A model generated the notes under the pieces. It made no database searches and had not been told where the DNA came from. It saw nothing but the letters and a program-made list of their open reading frames with translations. A stretch of 64,000 nucleotides of DNA from the NCBI GenBank assembly GCA_038502055.1, contig JAXRKN010000023.1:372001-436000 (forward strand), written 5' to 3'. Each line of letters opens with the position of its first letter. Positions within the stretch are counted from its first letter, which is position 1. Both the position numbers and the translations under genes were made by a program. This DNA is from Tanytarsus gracilentus. Taxonomy: Eukaryota; Arthropoda; Insecta; Diptera; Chironomidae. Of the stretch, positions 22,610 to 35,200 are shown in pieces.

Positions 22610-25600
22610 ATGAGTAATGAAGAAACGGACGAATTTTACGAAACACCCTTAATGCGGCGAAAGGTAGAAATTTTGCCCGATAAGAGAAGCCGTGTTCAAA
22701 TTTACTTTTATCAGTAGGAATTTGATATCTAAAACATCAATAATTTTTAGTGTGAATTTCAATTAAGCTTCCAACCCAGCAGTCACAAGCGACATTGCAA
22801 ATGATTGTAATTATGATAAATTATTATTTTTCAGGGTAATAGTTTGAGCTCAGATGATGACGGTGAATCATTACGCATTAAAATTGGTGCGTACAATTTT
22901 CAAGATGGCAAATCAAAGCGCCATCGTCGAAAGCAAAATCGAGTTGTTTCAACAAAATATTCGATACTGACATTCTTACCACAAAATTTATTTGAGGTAT
23001 TGGAAAAAATAATACTTTTTCAAACATCAGAGGCTTTAATTAATTTTTTTAAATTCAATAGCAATTTAGAAGAATTGCAAATTTTTGGTTTCTTATTATG
23101 GCGATCATTGCGGTGGCAATCGGTGAGTGAGAAAATGCCAATGAAATAAAAAGCTTGTTCAAATTTAATTAGCAATTTTCTGATAATTAATGGAGAATAT
23201 TCCCCATCATCAGAGTCGCCGGTCTCGCCCTTAACGTCAATACTGCCATTAGTTTTTGTGATTTTTGTGACGGCTGCAAAACAGGGTTATGAAGATTTGC
23301 TGCGTTATCGGGCTGATAACATCGTAAATCAATCGCTTGTGACGGTGATTAGAAATTCAGTGGAGCAAGAAATAAAATGCGAGGATATTATGCAGGGGGA
23401 TTTGGTAAAATTGACTCGAGATTGTGATATTGCATGTGACATGGTTCTTCTCAAATCATCCGCCGAAAATAAGTGCTCAATTACGACCGCCAATTTGGGT
23501 GAGTCTTTTGTCGCTTAAATTTTTTTCATCGCACCACTAGATTTATTTCCCGCCTAAAAATTAATCTTGGCCACAATTTTAAATTTTTTTTAAGATGGAG
23601 AAACAAATCTAAAAACTTTAACGGTTCCTCGTGGTTTACCCGAAGTCGGAATTGACAAGCTTCACACACTCGGTGAAATTGTTTGTGAATTTTCTCACAC
23701 TGATTTATATTCATTCAATGGAAGGATTGAGCTACCTCAAACAATAAATCGTGTTAGTGTTATCGACGCAGATCCAGAAGGACACAATATTCCATTGATG
23801 GCCGAAAATTTGTTGCTTCGAGGTTCGCGTTTAAGAAATACTGAGTGGATAATTGCTTGTGCTGTATATTGTGGACAAAACACGAAATTAGCTCTCAATA
23901 GTAAAATTACTAAGAACAAAATGAGCAGCTCCGAGCAGTACATTAACAAATATTTGCTGTTCTTCATTATTTTACTTCTCATGATGGTCACAGTCTCATA
24001 CTTTATCAAAGAATATTATGATAAATTTCATTCAGAGCACAACACATACATTGGAGAAGTATTCGATGACTATCCCGTAACCGCTTTCCTCCAAAGCTAT
24101 TTTTCCTTTCTTATTCTCTACAATTTTCTTATTCCAATTTCGCTCTATGTCACTATCGAAATGCACAAATTTGTCGGTGCATTTTTCTTAGAATGGGACC
24201 CTCATTTGTATGATGAAGAAACAAATCAGCCATGCATCGTTAACACTTCCGATTTAAATGAAGAATTGGGGCAAATTAACATTTTATTTAGTGGTAAGCA
24301 AAAAAATTTATTAATGTAATGAAATTATCAATAATTCATGCATTTTAGATAAAACAGGAACTCTAACAAAAAATATAATGATATTTAAGCAGTGTTCAAT
24401 AAATGGCAAAATGTACCTTACTGAAGGTCGAGGACTCCAAGAAAAAGGAAGAAGTTATTCATTAAAAATTTCCGAGTGTTCTGTAAGTAACAAATTTTTA
24501 TGAAAAAAAATATAACTGCACAACTTGTGAGAAGTTTTTTTATAATTTAGGATTCGAATCTATTTTACTATTTAACTTTACAAAGATATTAATTTTATCT
24601 TTACCTAATTAGAATTGAGGTTGTTGTATTATGTATGTCCAAAATAATAATTTTAAACACTCAAGTTTGATTTTTTTTGCAGAAACACGCTTACAAATTT
24701 TTTGAAGCTCTCGCTCTCTGTCATACAGTTCAAGTGGGTGGCGTTTATGAAGAGGATCAAGATCGTGCTGAAGAAGAATTAACGCTCCTCAAACCTAATA
24801 CTGAAATACCAAAAATTTTCCACAAATCTTTAGAAGAGTTAAACGACATTGAAAGTGTTCAAGAAGAAGTCGATTTTATAATGACGAAAAAAATTATCAC
24901 GAGAAGAGGCAGCACAGAAGTTTCAGTTCCAAGTGATGAGACAAGACCACTCAGCGATGCTGTGCTTGCCAGAAATTTTGATAGAACGAATAAATTCCGA
25001 TCGAGTGATCCAAGTAGAGGTCAATCATTAATTGTTACGAAAAATGAGTCAACCGTCAAGCACGTGGAGTTTGCCGATAAACGAACGTCATTTGCAAGAA
25101 CAATATCACAAATTGAGTCATCAGTCACTGATTTCTCTGAACTGAAAGATAAAACACATCGAAGAACAAAATCGAGCATTCCTTATGGCGTTTCTTCTTC
25201 AAGTCAAACTCAAAGAACCGAATTTCATCGGCTCACATCAAATCGATCATCAACACGTGAATTTTATGCAGCACCATCTTACACACCATCACAATTGCTC
25301 GAGAGAAAAGAGACAATGGCTGAGAAGAAAGAATTAGAAACTTTCATTGACATACTGGATTATTGTGCATCGAGTCCCGATGAAAAAGCCTTAGTTGAAG
25401 CATGTGCCCGACTCGGAATTATTTATTTAAACGACAACAATGACATTTATACGCTGCGATTACGGACAAAACGCAGAATTGATGGCGATTTAATGGGCAT
25501 GTCAAATTCTATTGAAAACGATGATAATGATATTGTTCAATACAAGAGATTGCAGGTTTTAGAATTCACATCTGATCGAAAACGAATGAGCGTTATTGTT

Positions 25601-27518
25601 ATGGATAAATTTGGACAAATATGGTTGATTTGTAAAGGTGCTGAAAGTCACGTGTTACCGCTGTGCAATGCAAAGAGCAATCAATTGGTCTCGCAGACTC
25701 AAAATCACATTAATGAATTTGCAAAGGAAGGATTGAGAACTTTAGCGATTGCGAAAAGAAGAATGACAAAAACTGAGTTTATTAATTTTAATAATGAATT
25801 AATGGAGGCCAACAGTTCACTAATTAATCGAGCTGAAAAAGTTGAACTTTGTCAGAGGAAAATTGAACAAGGACTAGATTTGCTTGGTGCAACTGCCGTT
25901 GAAGACGCACTTCAAGATAATGTCAGAGACACATTAGAGTCCTTACGAAAAGCCGGAATAAAAGTTTGGGTGCTGACAGGCGACAAAGTTGAGACAGCAT
26001 TAAATATTGCACTTTCATGCGGACATATATCCGAAGATGCTGGAAAATATTTTATTGTAGAATGTCAAAATGAACTTCAATTAAATGGACATTTAGATGT
26101 TCTTGAACGTGAACTTAAGAGAAACACAAAAGCTGAATATGCGCTATTGATAGATGGATATAGTTTGGCCATTGCACTCGAGCACTATCCAGAACGATTT
26201 CGAGATTTAGCTTACAAGTGCCATGCAGTTCTATGCTGTAGATTGTCTCCTCTTCAAAAATGTGAGGTCGTGCATTTAGTTAAGACTGTTGAAGAAAAAC
26301 CTGTTACAGCTGCCATTGGAGATGGTGCCAATGATGTGAGTTTTTATGATAAAAATATTCTTGAATTATTTTAATTTTAAAAAATTTAAAGGTCAGCATG
26401 CTTCAGGAAGCTCATGTTTCTCTAGGTAAATTTCAAAATATTTAAGATTTTATAATTTAATTTTATTTAATATAGGAATAATTGGAAAAGAGGGTCGCCA
26501 GGCAGCACGATGTAGCGATTATGCATTTGCCAACTTTTCAATGTTAAAAAGGATGATTTTACTTCACGGACATTATTTTTCGCACAGACTCTCTCTTTTA
26601 GTACTTTACTTCTTCTATAAAAATTTAGTTCTGATGGGTAAGAAATTTTTCTAAACCATTTTATTCCTTTTTAATTAACTTTAAATTTTAGCTTGCATCA
26701 TTTTATTCCAAATGGACTCAATGTTCTCATCACAATCAGTTTATGACTCCCTCTTTCTCACGCTATTTAACGTCACCTATACAACTCTACCTATTCTATT
26801 CATATCGATAACCGAAAAAATTCATCCAGACGAAAAACTCATGAAGTAATTAAAAATTCTAATGAAACTAATAAAAGCTCATTTGAAAATAATTTCAGCG
26901 ATCCATCAGTATACAAGACAATAAGTCGAAACAAGCTTTTCGCATGGCCACATTTTTTGTCATGGCTCCTTCTTGCATTTTTTCATTCTGTAATAATTTA
27001 TTATTTTGGCCGACAAGCGTGGAACGACAACAATGCACTTTATGCTGAAGGAAGGACGATGGAATTCTTGTGCTATGGAGTGTATATGATTCACAACGTG
27101 GTTGTTATTACGAATCTTAAGTTGGTCATTGATGGAATTTACAAAACTTATGTGTTCCTTGGTACCGTTTGGCTGTCAATATTTGGTTTTTTACTAACAA
27201 CTTATATCTATAATCTTTTTAATGCGTAAGTATTTAATCCTTAAAAAATATCCAGGATATTTAATTTCAAATTAACATTTCAGTGGATACGACATGAATC
27301 TTTTCTTCGTGTATACAAATCTGCTTAAATCGATGTCTTTTTGGATGCTGTCAATTGTAGTAACAGTTGCTGCTCTTCTTCCTGATTTTACTTTTAAGGC
27401 AATGGAAAGTTTAAATATTTTACCAAAGACGATTTACCCTGGAAATTTGGAATACAAACTTCGCAAAAATCTGAAACATCGGGGTAACGATGACACAAGG
27501 GAAACAACGTATCTTTAA
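22610..27518 (+). CDS. P4-type phospholipid-transporting ATPase (flippase), ATP11 type
   Basis: Twelve exons: 22610-22663, 22835-22996, 23062-23122, 23214-23498, 23595-24293, 24349-24482, 24683-26335, 26392-26425, 26476-26637, 26692-26845, 26899-27225 and 27284-27518; 1319 residues. Visible landmarks: NLFEQFRRIANFWF with TM1-2, the actuator loop DGETNLK (Asp188), the P4 signature IPISLYVTIE in TM4, the phosphorylation site DKTGTLTKN (Asp421), the nucleotide-domain SPDEKALVEA, LTGDKVETALNIA and GDGAND (1011-1016), then six C-terminal TM segments. All catalytic residues are present, so it should be active in moving phospholipids to the cytosolic leaflet, usually with a CDC50 partner. The sequence KQGYEDLLRYRADN is closest to mammalian ATP11A/B/C from memory. 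The loop after DKTG is longer than usual and Ser/Thr/Arg-rich (about residues 500-680). Confidence 0.9.
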
Positions 27519-27751
27519 GACAAATAATTCTTATGACAATTTTTTAACTTATTACAATAAAACGCTTTTAATTTTAAAAATGTGTTACATTTTTAATTGA
27601 TTGATGACTAGCACTCTGAAGTTACCAGGAAGACGCGCCCGTTTTATTTTCTTTTTCCAGAGCTCGAAAGCTACCCTAAGGAAAAAAAATTAACCATGCA
27701 GAACTCTTAAGATTGCTCTTAAGAATAGAGTATAAAGCAGAGATTGAAGTT

Positions 27752-27926
27752 AGTCAGTCGACCGAATGCCAGTCGATGATTTTATCGGTCGGCGAAAGTC
27801 GACTTTAGTCAGTCGATCATTTTTTCAACCGGCGGAAATCGACTTGAGTCAGTCGATCATTTTTTCAACCGGCGGAAATCGACTTGCGCCGATCGACTAA
27901 AACGCCGATCGGCGGAAATCGACTTG
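27752..27926. repeat. 40-bp minisatellite, about four units
   Basis: Two identical 40-nt units lie at 27807-27846 and 27847-27886 (each starts AGTCAGTCGATCATTTTTTC and ends GGCGGAAATCGACTTG). A degenerate copy lies on each side. Each unit has AGTCGAT near its start and ATCGACT near its end, so each can fold on itself. The GC-rich CCGGCGG core stands out against the AT-rich surroundings. Confidence 0.85.
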
Positions 27927-28186
27927 AGAATTAAATTTTCTTTTTCGTGAGAATTTTTCATGTATAGAAAAATTCATCTCAGTTACCTTTGAAATTAATT
28001 TTTATTCATTCAAGAAAAAAATTCGTCGCGAGAAGTTGTGATTGTGAAGAAGGAGCTGCGATGTTGAACACCAAGGATCCAAATCAGCAATTTAAGAAGG
28101 AAATAGTTGCTTCCAAGCTGTTCTTGTCAAGAATCAAGCGTCACGAATGAAAATTGGGTTTCTTCTCAGTTGCAGAGCAAACAAAA

Positions 28187-28519
28187 TCAAGAGAAGCAGA
28201 AAATTGTGCAGTGACGAAGAAATTTCCACCACTTCTTTTTCTTCTTCTTCAACCCATCATAAGCAACATCATCAGTTTGGCAACCGACATCAACTTTTCT
28301 TCCTTCCAACTTTCCTCGATAAGTCTGAAAACGTTCAGAAAAATCAGTATTTGCCATTATCAGCAAATTAACATAATTTACCAAATCTCGAATTTCGTTT
28401 TCTTTTCTCCAGTTTTCCAGGTTTAACTCATCAAAATCCTTGCTCAATTCATCCAAATCTTTATGCAGCTTCATAATTATTCTTCCCATCAAAATACAGT
28501 TGTCACAATAGTCATCCAT
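28187..28519 (-). CDS. unknown 110-residue coiled-coil-like ORF (full-length copy)
   Basis: Open frame in the left arm of the inverted repeat, starting MDDYCDNCILMGRIIMKLHK. Residues 15-60 are rich in Leu, Asp, Glu and Lys with helical spacing (DLDELSKDFDELNLENWRK). A Lys run (LKKKKKKWWKF) and a Cys-containing end (HCTIFCFS) follow. No signal peptide or known domain is recognised. The start lies 32 nt from the loop of the palindrome, so a promoter would have to lie within the inverted repeat. It may be a real gene, part of a mobile element, or a longer spliced gene; expression is unproven. Confidence 0.4.
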   Translation of the reverse strand: MDDYCDNCILMGRIIMKLHKDLDELSKDFDELNLENWRKENEIRDLVNYVNLLIMANTDFSERFQTYRGKLEGRKVDVGCQTDDVAYDGLKKKKKKWWKFLRHCTIFCFS

Positions 28520-28618
28520 TTTTTCAGTTTTCCTATAACAAAAAATTTTTTAACCCATTTTAACAAAAGTTAAAATCACAACTCAATAAAAATTTTTTGT
28601 TATAGGAAAACTGAAAAA

Positions 28619-28879
28619 ATGGATGACTATTGTGACAACTGTATTTTGATGGGAAGAATAATTATGAAGCTGCATAAAGATTTGGATGAATTGAGCAAGG
28701 ATTTTGATGAGTTAAACCTGGAAAACTGGAGAAAAGAAAACGAAATTCGAGATTTGGTAAATTATGTTAATTTGCTGATAATGGCAAATACTGATTTTTC
28801 TGAACGTTTTCAGGCTTATCGAGGAAAGTTGGAAGGAAGAAAAGTTGATGTCGGTTGCCAAAAATTTTTTCTTGAATGA
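28619..28879 (+). pseudogene. truncated inverted copy of the 110-residue ORF
   Basis: Identical to the first 81 codons of the minus-strand ORF at 28519-28187 except for one replacement (Thr to Ala in FQxYRGK). It then runs across the deletion point, so the end reads CQKFFLE and stops. The C-terminal Lys run is missing. Confidence 0.6.
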
Positions 28880-29426
28880 ATAAAAATTAATTTCAAAGGT
28901 AACTGAGATGAATTTTTCAATGCAATTTAAAAAAATTTTAACAGTTTTAAATGTATGAAAATTTCTCAAGAAAAGTTCGACAATTGACTTTCTGCTCACA
29001 AGATTTATAAAGATTAGCATGGGATGTACAGACCTGTCATATATAGTCCGCTAGTCAAAATAAAACTCATCCTTATTAAGAAAGAAAGAAGAAGCGATAA
29101 TTAACAAATTAATATTTAAGTAATACTTTTTCTAAAAAATTTAATACTTTCAACATTAACACATAAAAATTAACAGAAATATTATATTTCATGTACACAA
29201 CTCGAAAAGGGGAGTTCTCTTCTAAAAAGTCGTTAAACTTTTAATATTTATAAATTTCAAGTTCTCATCTCTTGTCTCGATCAACGTAACGGTCAAAATA
29301 TTTTTGAATTTTATTGTAAACAAAAATTCAGTCATTCGGCAGTTCGACACATGGAAAAATTATTTCTTCAAAAGTTAAAATTTAAAGGATTTATCACAGT
29401 AATTGCCCATAATATTACATTCAATT

Positions 29427-31833
29427 ATGGAAAAGGTAAAATCAGTCGATAAAGAACTTCCCGACAGCATAAATGTTGTAAATCATGTCAGCACGAGAAT
29501 CAAAGAGCTACGAAAAATTTATAATGATGTTGCTACATCAAAATCAGAGATGCTCATCCATCAAATGTTGCCGAACAATATGAGACGAAGAGCAATGTCT
29601 CATAATCCAAAGCGATTACCGGCGAAATATCGTCAAATTCACACAAGTCAAATGGCAAAATCGGGTCTCGATGATCAGATTAGAAAGAGACCATCGAGAA
29701 AATACAGGAGGAAGCGGAACAATTTACTGAAAGAATATGCAAGAAGGTCTAAGAATAATGTATGGCTTGAGACGCACATTTGGCATGCTAAACGTTTTAG
29801 AATGAAGAAAATGTGGGGATATAAAATTCCTTATACACCGACTGATAAACGATATAAGGCATCATATAGAGCAGCTGTTAAGCACTGCCTTTTGCAAGAC
29901 ATAAGCTACTATTCTTGCATTGAAATATCAGGACCATTTCAGGTTTTAAAGGATAATTTAAAACATGTAATTAATCAAAGTGAGATGCCAACTATAACTG
30001 CCAGATGCTTCATTAATGGTACTCGAGAAGGAAAATGTACAGTTTTTAAGGTAAAATGATGATCCAAATTAAATACTAAAAGCTAAATAAATAAACTTAT
30101 TTTAGATTGACTCATATCCTTACGATGCAATTAGCGAAGTGTCATTCTTATGGCGAAGTAATCAAAAAGACTCTGAAAGAACTTTATGGATATTTTCTCA
30201 TCCAAATACTTACGACATGCTCATAGGAGAATTCATTAAACTTTTTGACTTATCCAATCACCAAAATGGAAGTATTATTTTTACTCGCAATCTAAAGTAT
30301 GGAAATACATTAACTGGAGTATCTATGATAAGCTTAAAGGACACATTAAATCGCTTCCGACTTACTGGCTCACACTCAAATGCTGTTTTATCAAAAGCTC
30401 TTAAAGTTTCAACTGTCTCAGGATCAAATTGGCTTCATCAACTATGTTCAGATAATGAAAACGTTAAACATTCTCATCTGGCTCAGAAAGAGCTTTGGAA
30501 AGACTTTAGTTTAACAAACTCACCTCTAGAATTGCCGCTTCATTGTGTCATAAATTTAAATATCGATGATCCACGTACAAATAGAAATATCAATAAGAAG
30601 ACGATGAGAAGTGAAATTCTACCTTTTTCAAATGGAAATCAAAGCTTTGAAGTTAATGAAACAATTGCCGATTCTCTTTTATGGGACAAGGAAATAAGAG
30701 ACAATATCACAAAATCAATGATGACGAGCAGTGAATTAAACAAACTTCGATATAAAAAGCAACTCATACCGGCAATTCCAACTTCCTTCGAAAAGAGCAT
30801 TCTGCAACCGATTCCAATTTTAATTGTTCAACAGCCTAATGAACTTATGAGTGGATGGGATGTTATTGTACCTTCTGGTTATGGCCTGAGTGTTTGGTTA
30901 TCGTTCGTTAAATTTGGAGCTAAAGCTGGTGGATGGCGAGAATATGAGATGATTATGAGTGAAATGGGCAAAGAAGTTTTTGCACCTGACAGTGTTGCTG
31001 GAAAGATAGAAAGTGAAAGCCAAATGACACAGCTTAAATATGATTATTTTAGAAGGCCACCAAACAAACGAACCAACTTTGCAAAATTAGGAATCGCTTC
31101 GCCTTTTAAATGTCCATATAAAGAGCTCTTAAACGAGTGGAATGAAAACAATTTGGAGAAATATTTTGAGCTGAGAGACCCAGAAGCTCTCAAAGATTTA
31201 TCAAAAGTTCTAAGTTTAAAAAAGAACATCAAAGAATTAAATCTTGATGATAAAAATTGTTTGATACCGGTAAAAGTACAAATGATGTCCAATGGAGCAC
31301 CAGGAGATTTTAGTATTTTATGTTTGCCCAACAAAAAAGACATAACATATTCGCAAATGACCAATCATCAAAGCTCCTCGGCATTTCAAGAAAATGTCCA
31401 TCCGGATCCAAATGAACAGAAGAGAAAGACAAAAAGTTTTGTTCATAAAAAGTTATTGAAACGACTTAGGAACAAGAGAGTTCGAGATAGAAGAAAAAAC
31501 CTGAAAGTTGGAAAGAAAATTCATGAAAACTTTAAGCTCAAAAAAAACCTTGAAGTTGACAAAATAATCAAGAAGCAATATGAAGAGATGTGTGACTTGT
31601 GGCTGCCAAAACCCACTACAATTCGATACCAATGTTCTCGAGAAGTGATTGGATATGTAAAAAAGTCGCGGTTCACTTTTAGCGTGGGAAAAGTATCCTC
31701 GATCGGTTATGTTCCCGCGAAAGCTTTTGAAGCTCTCATAAAAAAGTTTGAGAAATTTAAAAATGTCAAACCATTTATTCTGATCAGATCGACTAACAGC
31801 AACTGCTATTATACAGCAAAAATAAGCATTTAA
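29427..31833 (+). CDS. POP1: ribonuclease P/MRP protein subunit POP1
   Basis: Two exons, 29427-30050 and 30106-31833, phase 0; 783 residues. The start is the ATG at 29427 (MEKVKSVDKELPDS). The N-terminal POP1 domain is clear: LPNNMRRRAMSHNPKRLP, then RPSRKYRRKRNNLL and WLETHIWHAKRFRMKKMWG. The POPLD domain lies about 450-520 (PNELMSGWDVIVPSGYG, WREYEMIMSE). A Lys/Arg-rich stretch (KKLLKRLRNKRVRDRRKN) precedes the C-terminal domain. Known: POP1 is the large scaffold protein of nuclear RNase P and RNase MRP, needed for 5' maturation of tRNA and for rRNA processing. The length is somewhat shorter than human POP1 (about 1000). Nothing is broken. Confidence 0.9.
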
Positions 31834-32211
31834 AATTTGTTAATAAAATGAAGAGGTTGAAAATTTTTCGATCAAACTGAAATATTTTGCTAAAAAAATT
31901 CATTTTTTAAAAGTGATTAAAATTAAATGCACGTAGTATTGCACAAACCAAAAAAATTACTATAAAAATACACCTGTCTGCTTCGGAAAACGCATTTATT
32001 TATTTGAAATATTTTTAACCCGATTCTCGATAAAAAAAAATATTTTGTAACGTATATTTTTGTTTTGAATCTTCACACGTCAATGTTTTTGTTTTTTTCT
32101 TAAAATAAAATTAAAGAAATAAAAAAACATTTTAATTTATAAAACTTTTAAGCGTAATATAATTGTTAATTAAACAACTAAAGGCCGTGAGCTACAACAT
32201 ACAAATCGAGA

Positions 32212-35200
32212 ATGCTTGTGTCAGTTTTAATTTCCGGTGCTTTCTCGGCATTTGCTTACTATACGACAATTAAATTAATTCCTAATCTCAAGGAGATGTT
32301 CCTGAAAGCTGATATCGCTGGAATTGATATGAATAAAAGGAGTAAACAGAAAATGTAAGTAAATTGCAATAAATAATATTTTTATGAAGCAATTTATTTT
32401 TAGTCCGGAAGCTTTTGGAGTTGTTACCGGTTGTGTCTTTTTGATCTCGCTTTTCCTCTTCATACCGATCCCATTCGGACACTTCTTCTTCGAGAGAACT
32501 GATGCAAACTTTCCCCATAATGAGGTAATTGAAAATAAGGTTGGTAATTGACCTTAAGAAGATTGTGATTGTGAAAAGATGACGCATAGTCAAGTCTACA
32601 TAATCATTAAAAAATAACTAACTTGCAATACTTTGATTATTTTTAGTTTGTGGAACTGATAGCTGCATTACTCTCAATTTGCTGCATGGTGTTACTCGGA
32701 TTTGCTGACGACGTCCTTGATCTACGATGGCGACATAAATTGCTCTTACCAACTATTGCATCGCTTCCATTGCTCATGGTTTATTACGTTAATTTCAACT
32801 CAACGACAATAATTCTACCAAAAATTGTTCAAAATCTCTTTGCGGTATCGATTGACATTGGATTTTTATACTACATCTATATGGGGATGCTCGCTGTGTT
32901 CTGTACAAATGCAATTAATATTCTCGCTGGAATTAATGGACTCGAAGTAGGACAATCAATCGTGATCGCCTTCTCAATTATCGTTTTCAACATACTTCAA
33001 ATAATGAACAATTCAGTGGCGGAAAAGCATCAATTATCTCTTTATTTCATGCTACCATATCTAGGAACAACATTAGCGCTTTGGAAATTTAATAAGTGAG
33101 TATTGAATGAGGTATAATTAACATAAAAAAGTTTATCATTCGGCGTATATAAAAAATATCACAAAATCTTTCCTCATAAGATTATCATGCATATATCCTC
33201 CATGCGACTAGAAAAATTTAAATAATTGCTTAATAATAGTCATCGTCAATGTCATCTTGGAGTCTCGCGTAGTAATTTGTTATAATATTTTCAAATTTCC
33301 ATCGATTGTTTCTCGCAGTCTTGGGTAGAAAATATTTGTCATCATCAAAGTTGTGCTGTTTTATCAATTCTTTTTTTCCGTCTACATATTTTCCATTTTT
33401 AACTAAATTTTCAACAAATTCCTTATTAATTACTGGCTTGAGATGATGCTGTGACTTAATGATTTGGTCATGATTGATCATGCTTACGATGTCGCTAACT
33501 TGATTGCAAAACTCGCAGTACCAACCACCGTAGTGATTTAAATCGCCAACAATAAATGTGTTTTGACTCGATGACGTTATGTGATCAAAATCCTTTAGAT
33601 AATCGAGAAGTTGATAATGAATTGCTCTTGTGCGAGTGATAGTCTTATCCGGATGTTGGAAAAAGAACCCATAAACGTTCCACTTAAGACGGAATGTAAG
33701 GACGTGCAGCCATTCATTTTTGTGCCACTTAAGAAATTCGATGGATTTTCTATTTAAAATTTCATCTGAACCACCAATGATAATGATGTCCATTGGCTTA
33801 ATGTCATTTCCTAATGTGCTCTTTAGTTGAGTATAAATGAACTTTCCGCTACATTCTCTATCGTTAAGGAGTAAAATTATTTCTCGATGTTTATGAAAAA
33901 ATTGATTTGACGCTAAAGTTGAGTTAATTGACTTTTCACACAGAATGAATAAATTAACTGCTCCCACTAGTTCCATAATTTGCATCTCTAACGTCTCTAA
34001 ATTCATCCTGCTCACTTTGTTAATTATATAAATAACTGCATTAGGTTTTGTGATAACTTTTGGTGCGTGATTCACAGTCTGTCGTGGATTAATGAACGCT
34101 CTCCATATGATTTCGGGTATACTACAAGCAATTCCATGCCATTCTGTGTGGCACAAACAGTCGGTTCGATTTGTAGAAAAATCAGTCTTCGTATCATGAG
34201 AAGCTCTTTGTGTCCTTTCAGTTCCTTCCTTAAAACAAAGTTTAGTTGTGTGGTGTCTTGTGATATTTGGCGATAATTTTATGAAATATTTATTTAAAAT
34301 CTCATTACGAACTAGCTTTTTTTGTGAATCATTTAAATATTGATTTATTTTCACATCATTTTTTGCAATGAATTTTACATCATCGATTGGATACTCGGAC
34401 GTGTTGAATATGTTGAATAATGTTCCTAAAGTTACGACTAATATGGTTATCGATATAAATTGCAGAAGCACTAATTTCGGAATAATTTTATTTTTTCGAC
34501 ATTTTCTAATGAAACAACTCATTTTAATCTTTTTTCAACTTCATGGAGTCGAGGTTTTTTGCTTTTTCGAAATTCACTTAATATTTTAATATCTGAAATG
34601 CTTTTTAACAACTAAACCAAAAAATTATTTTAAAAATTTATTTTCTACTCTTTGAATGCTGTATGAAAATTGCTAAAATATATGTTGCTCAATTCTAGCA
34701 ACGAATGTACACACTTAGACAATCCCTCTTATTCTTCTTCCCCTTTGTTTCTTCTCTTTTTAGATATCCCTCGCAAGTTTTTGTCGGTGACACATTCAAC
34801 TATCTGTCGGGCATGACATTTGCCGTGGTTGGAATTTTGGGGCATTTTAGCAAAACAATTTTATTGTTTTTCATACCTCAAGTCCTAAATTTTCTCTACT
34901 CAGTGCCGCAGCTTTTTCACTTCATTCCATGCCCGCGACATAGATTGCCAAAATACGATTCTGAAACGGACTTAGTAAGCAATAGCGTAACAATTTTTAA
35001 AGAGTCTGATTTGGGTCTTTTAGGTAGACTCATGTTCAAAATTTTTAGAATTCTTAAATTAGTTAGTGTTAAATCAGTTAAAGATGGACTCATCCAGTGC
35101 AACAACTTAACTCTAATTAATTTCTTTATCATGTACACTGGGCCCATTCATGAGAGAACATTGACTAACTTTTTGCTTATTTTTCAAGTGCTATGTAGCA

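Larger units (their letters stand above)
27967..28919. repeat. large inverted repeat (foldback), arms 584 and 332 bp
   Basis: The right arm 28588-28919 is the reverse complement of the left arm 28550-27967, apart from about 252 bp present only in the left arm (about 28024-28275). The loop is 37 nt (28551-28587). I noticed one substitution in the inner 270 bp. The arms carry one unknown ORF each, in opposite directions. No terminal repeats or target duplication are obvious outside the arms. Confidence 0.9.
27519..29426. other. intergenic region with minisatellite and inverted repeat
   Basis: After the ATPase stop there is AATAAA at about 27557. The region then holds the 40-bp repeat array, the large inverted repeat (both entered separately), and an AT-rich 5' flank of POP1 (28920-29426). 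Confidence 0.7.

Noticed and set aside
28147..28426. Plus-strand ORFs in the left arm of the palindrome
   Set aside because: They are antisense to the MDDYCDNC ORF, which is found intact in both arms and has more protein-like composition.
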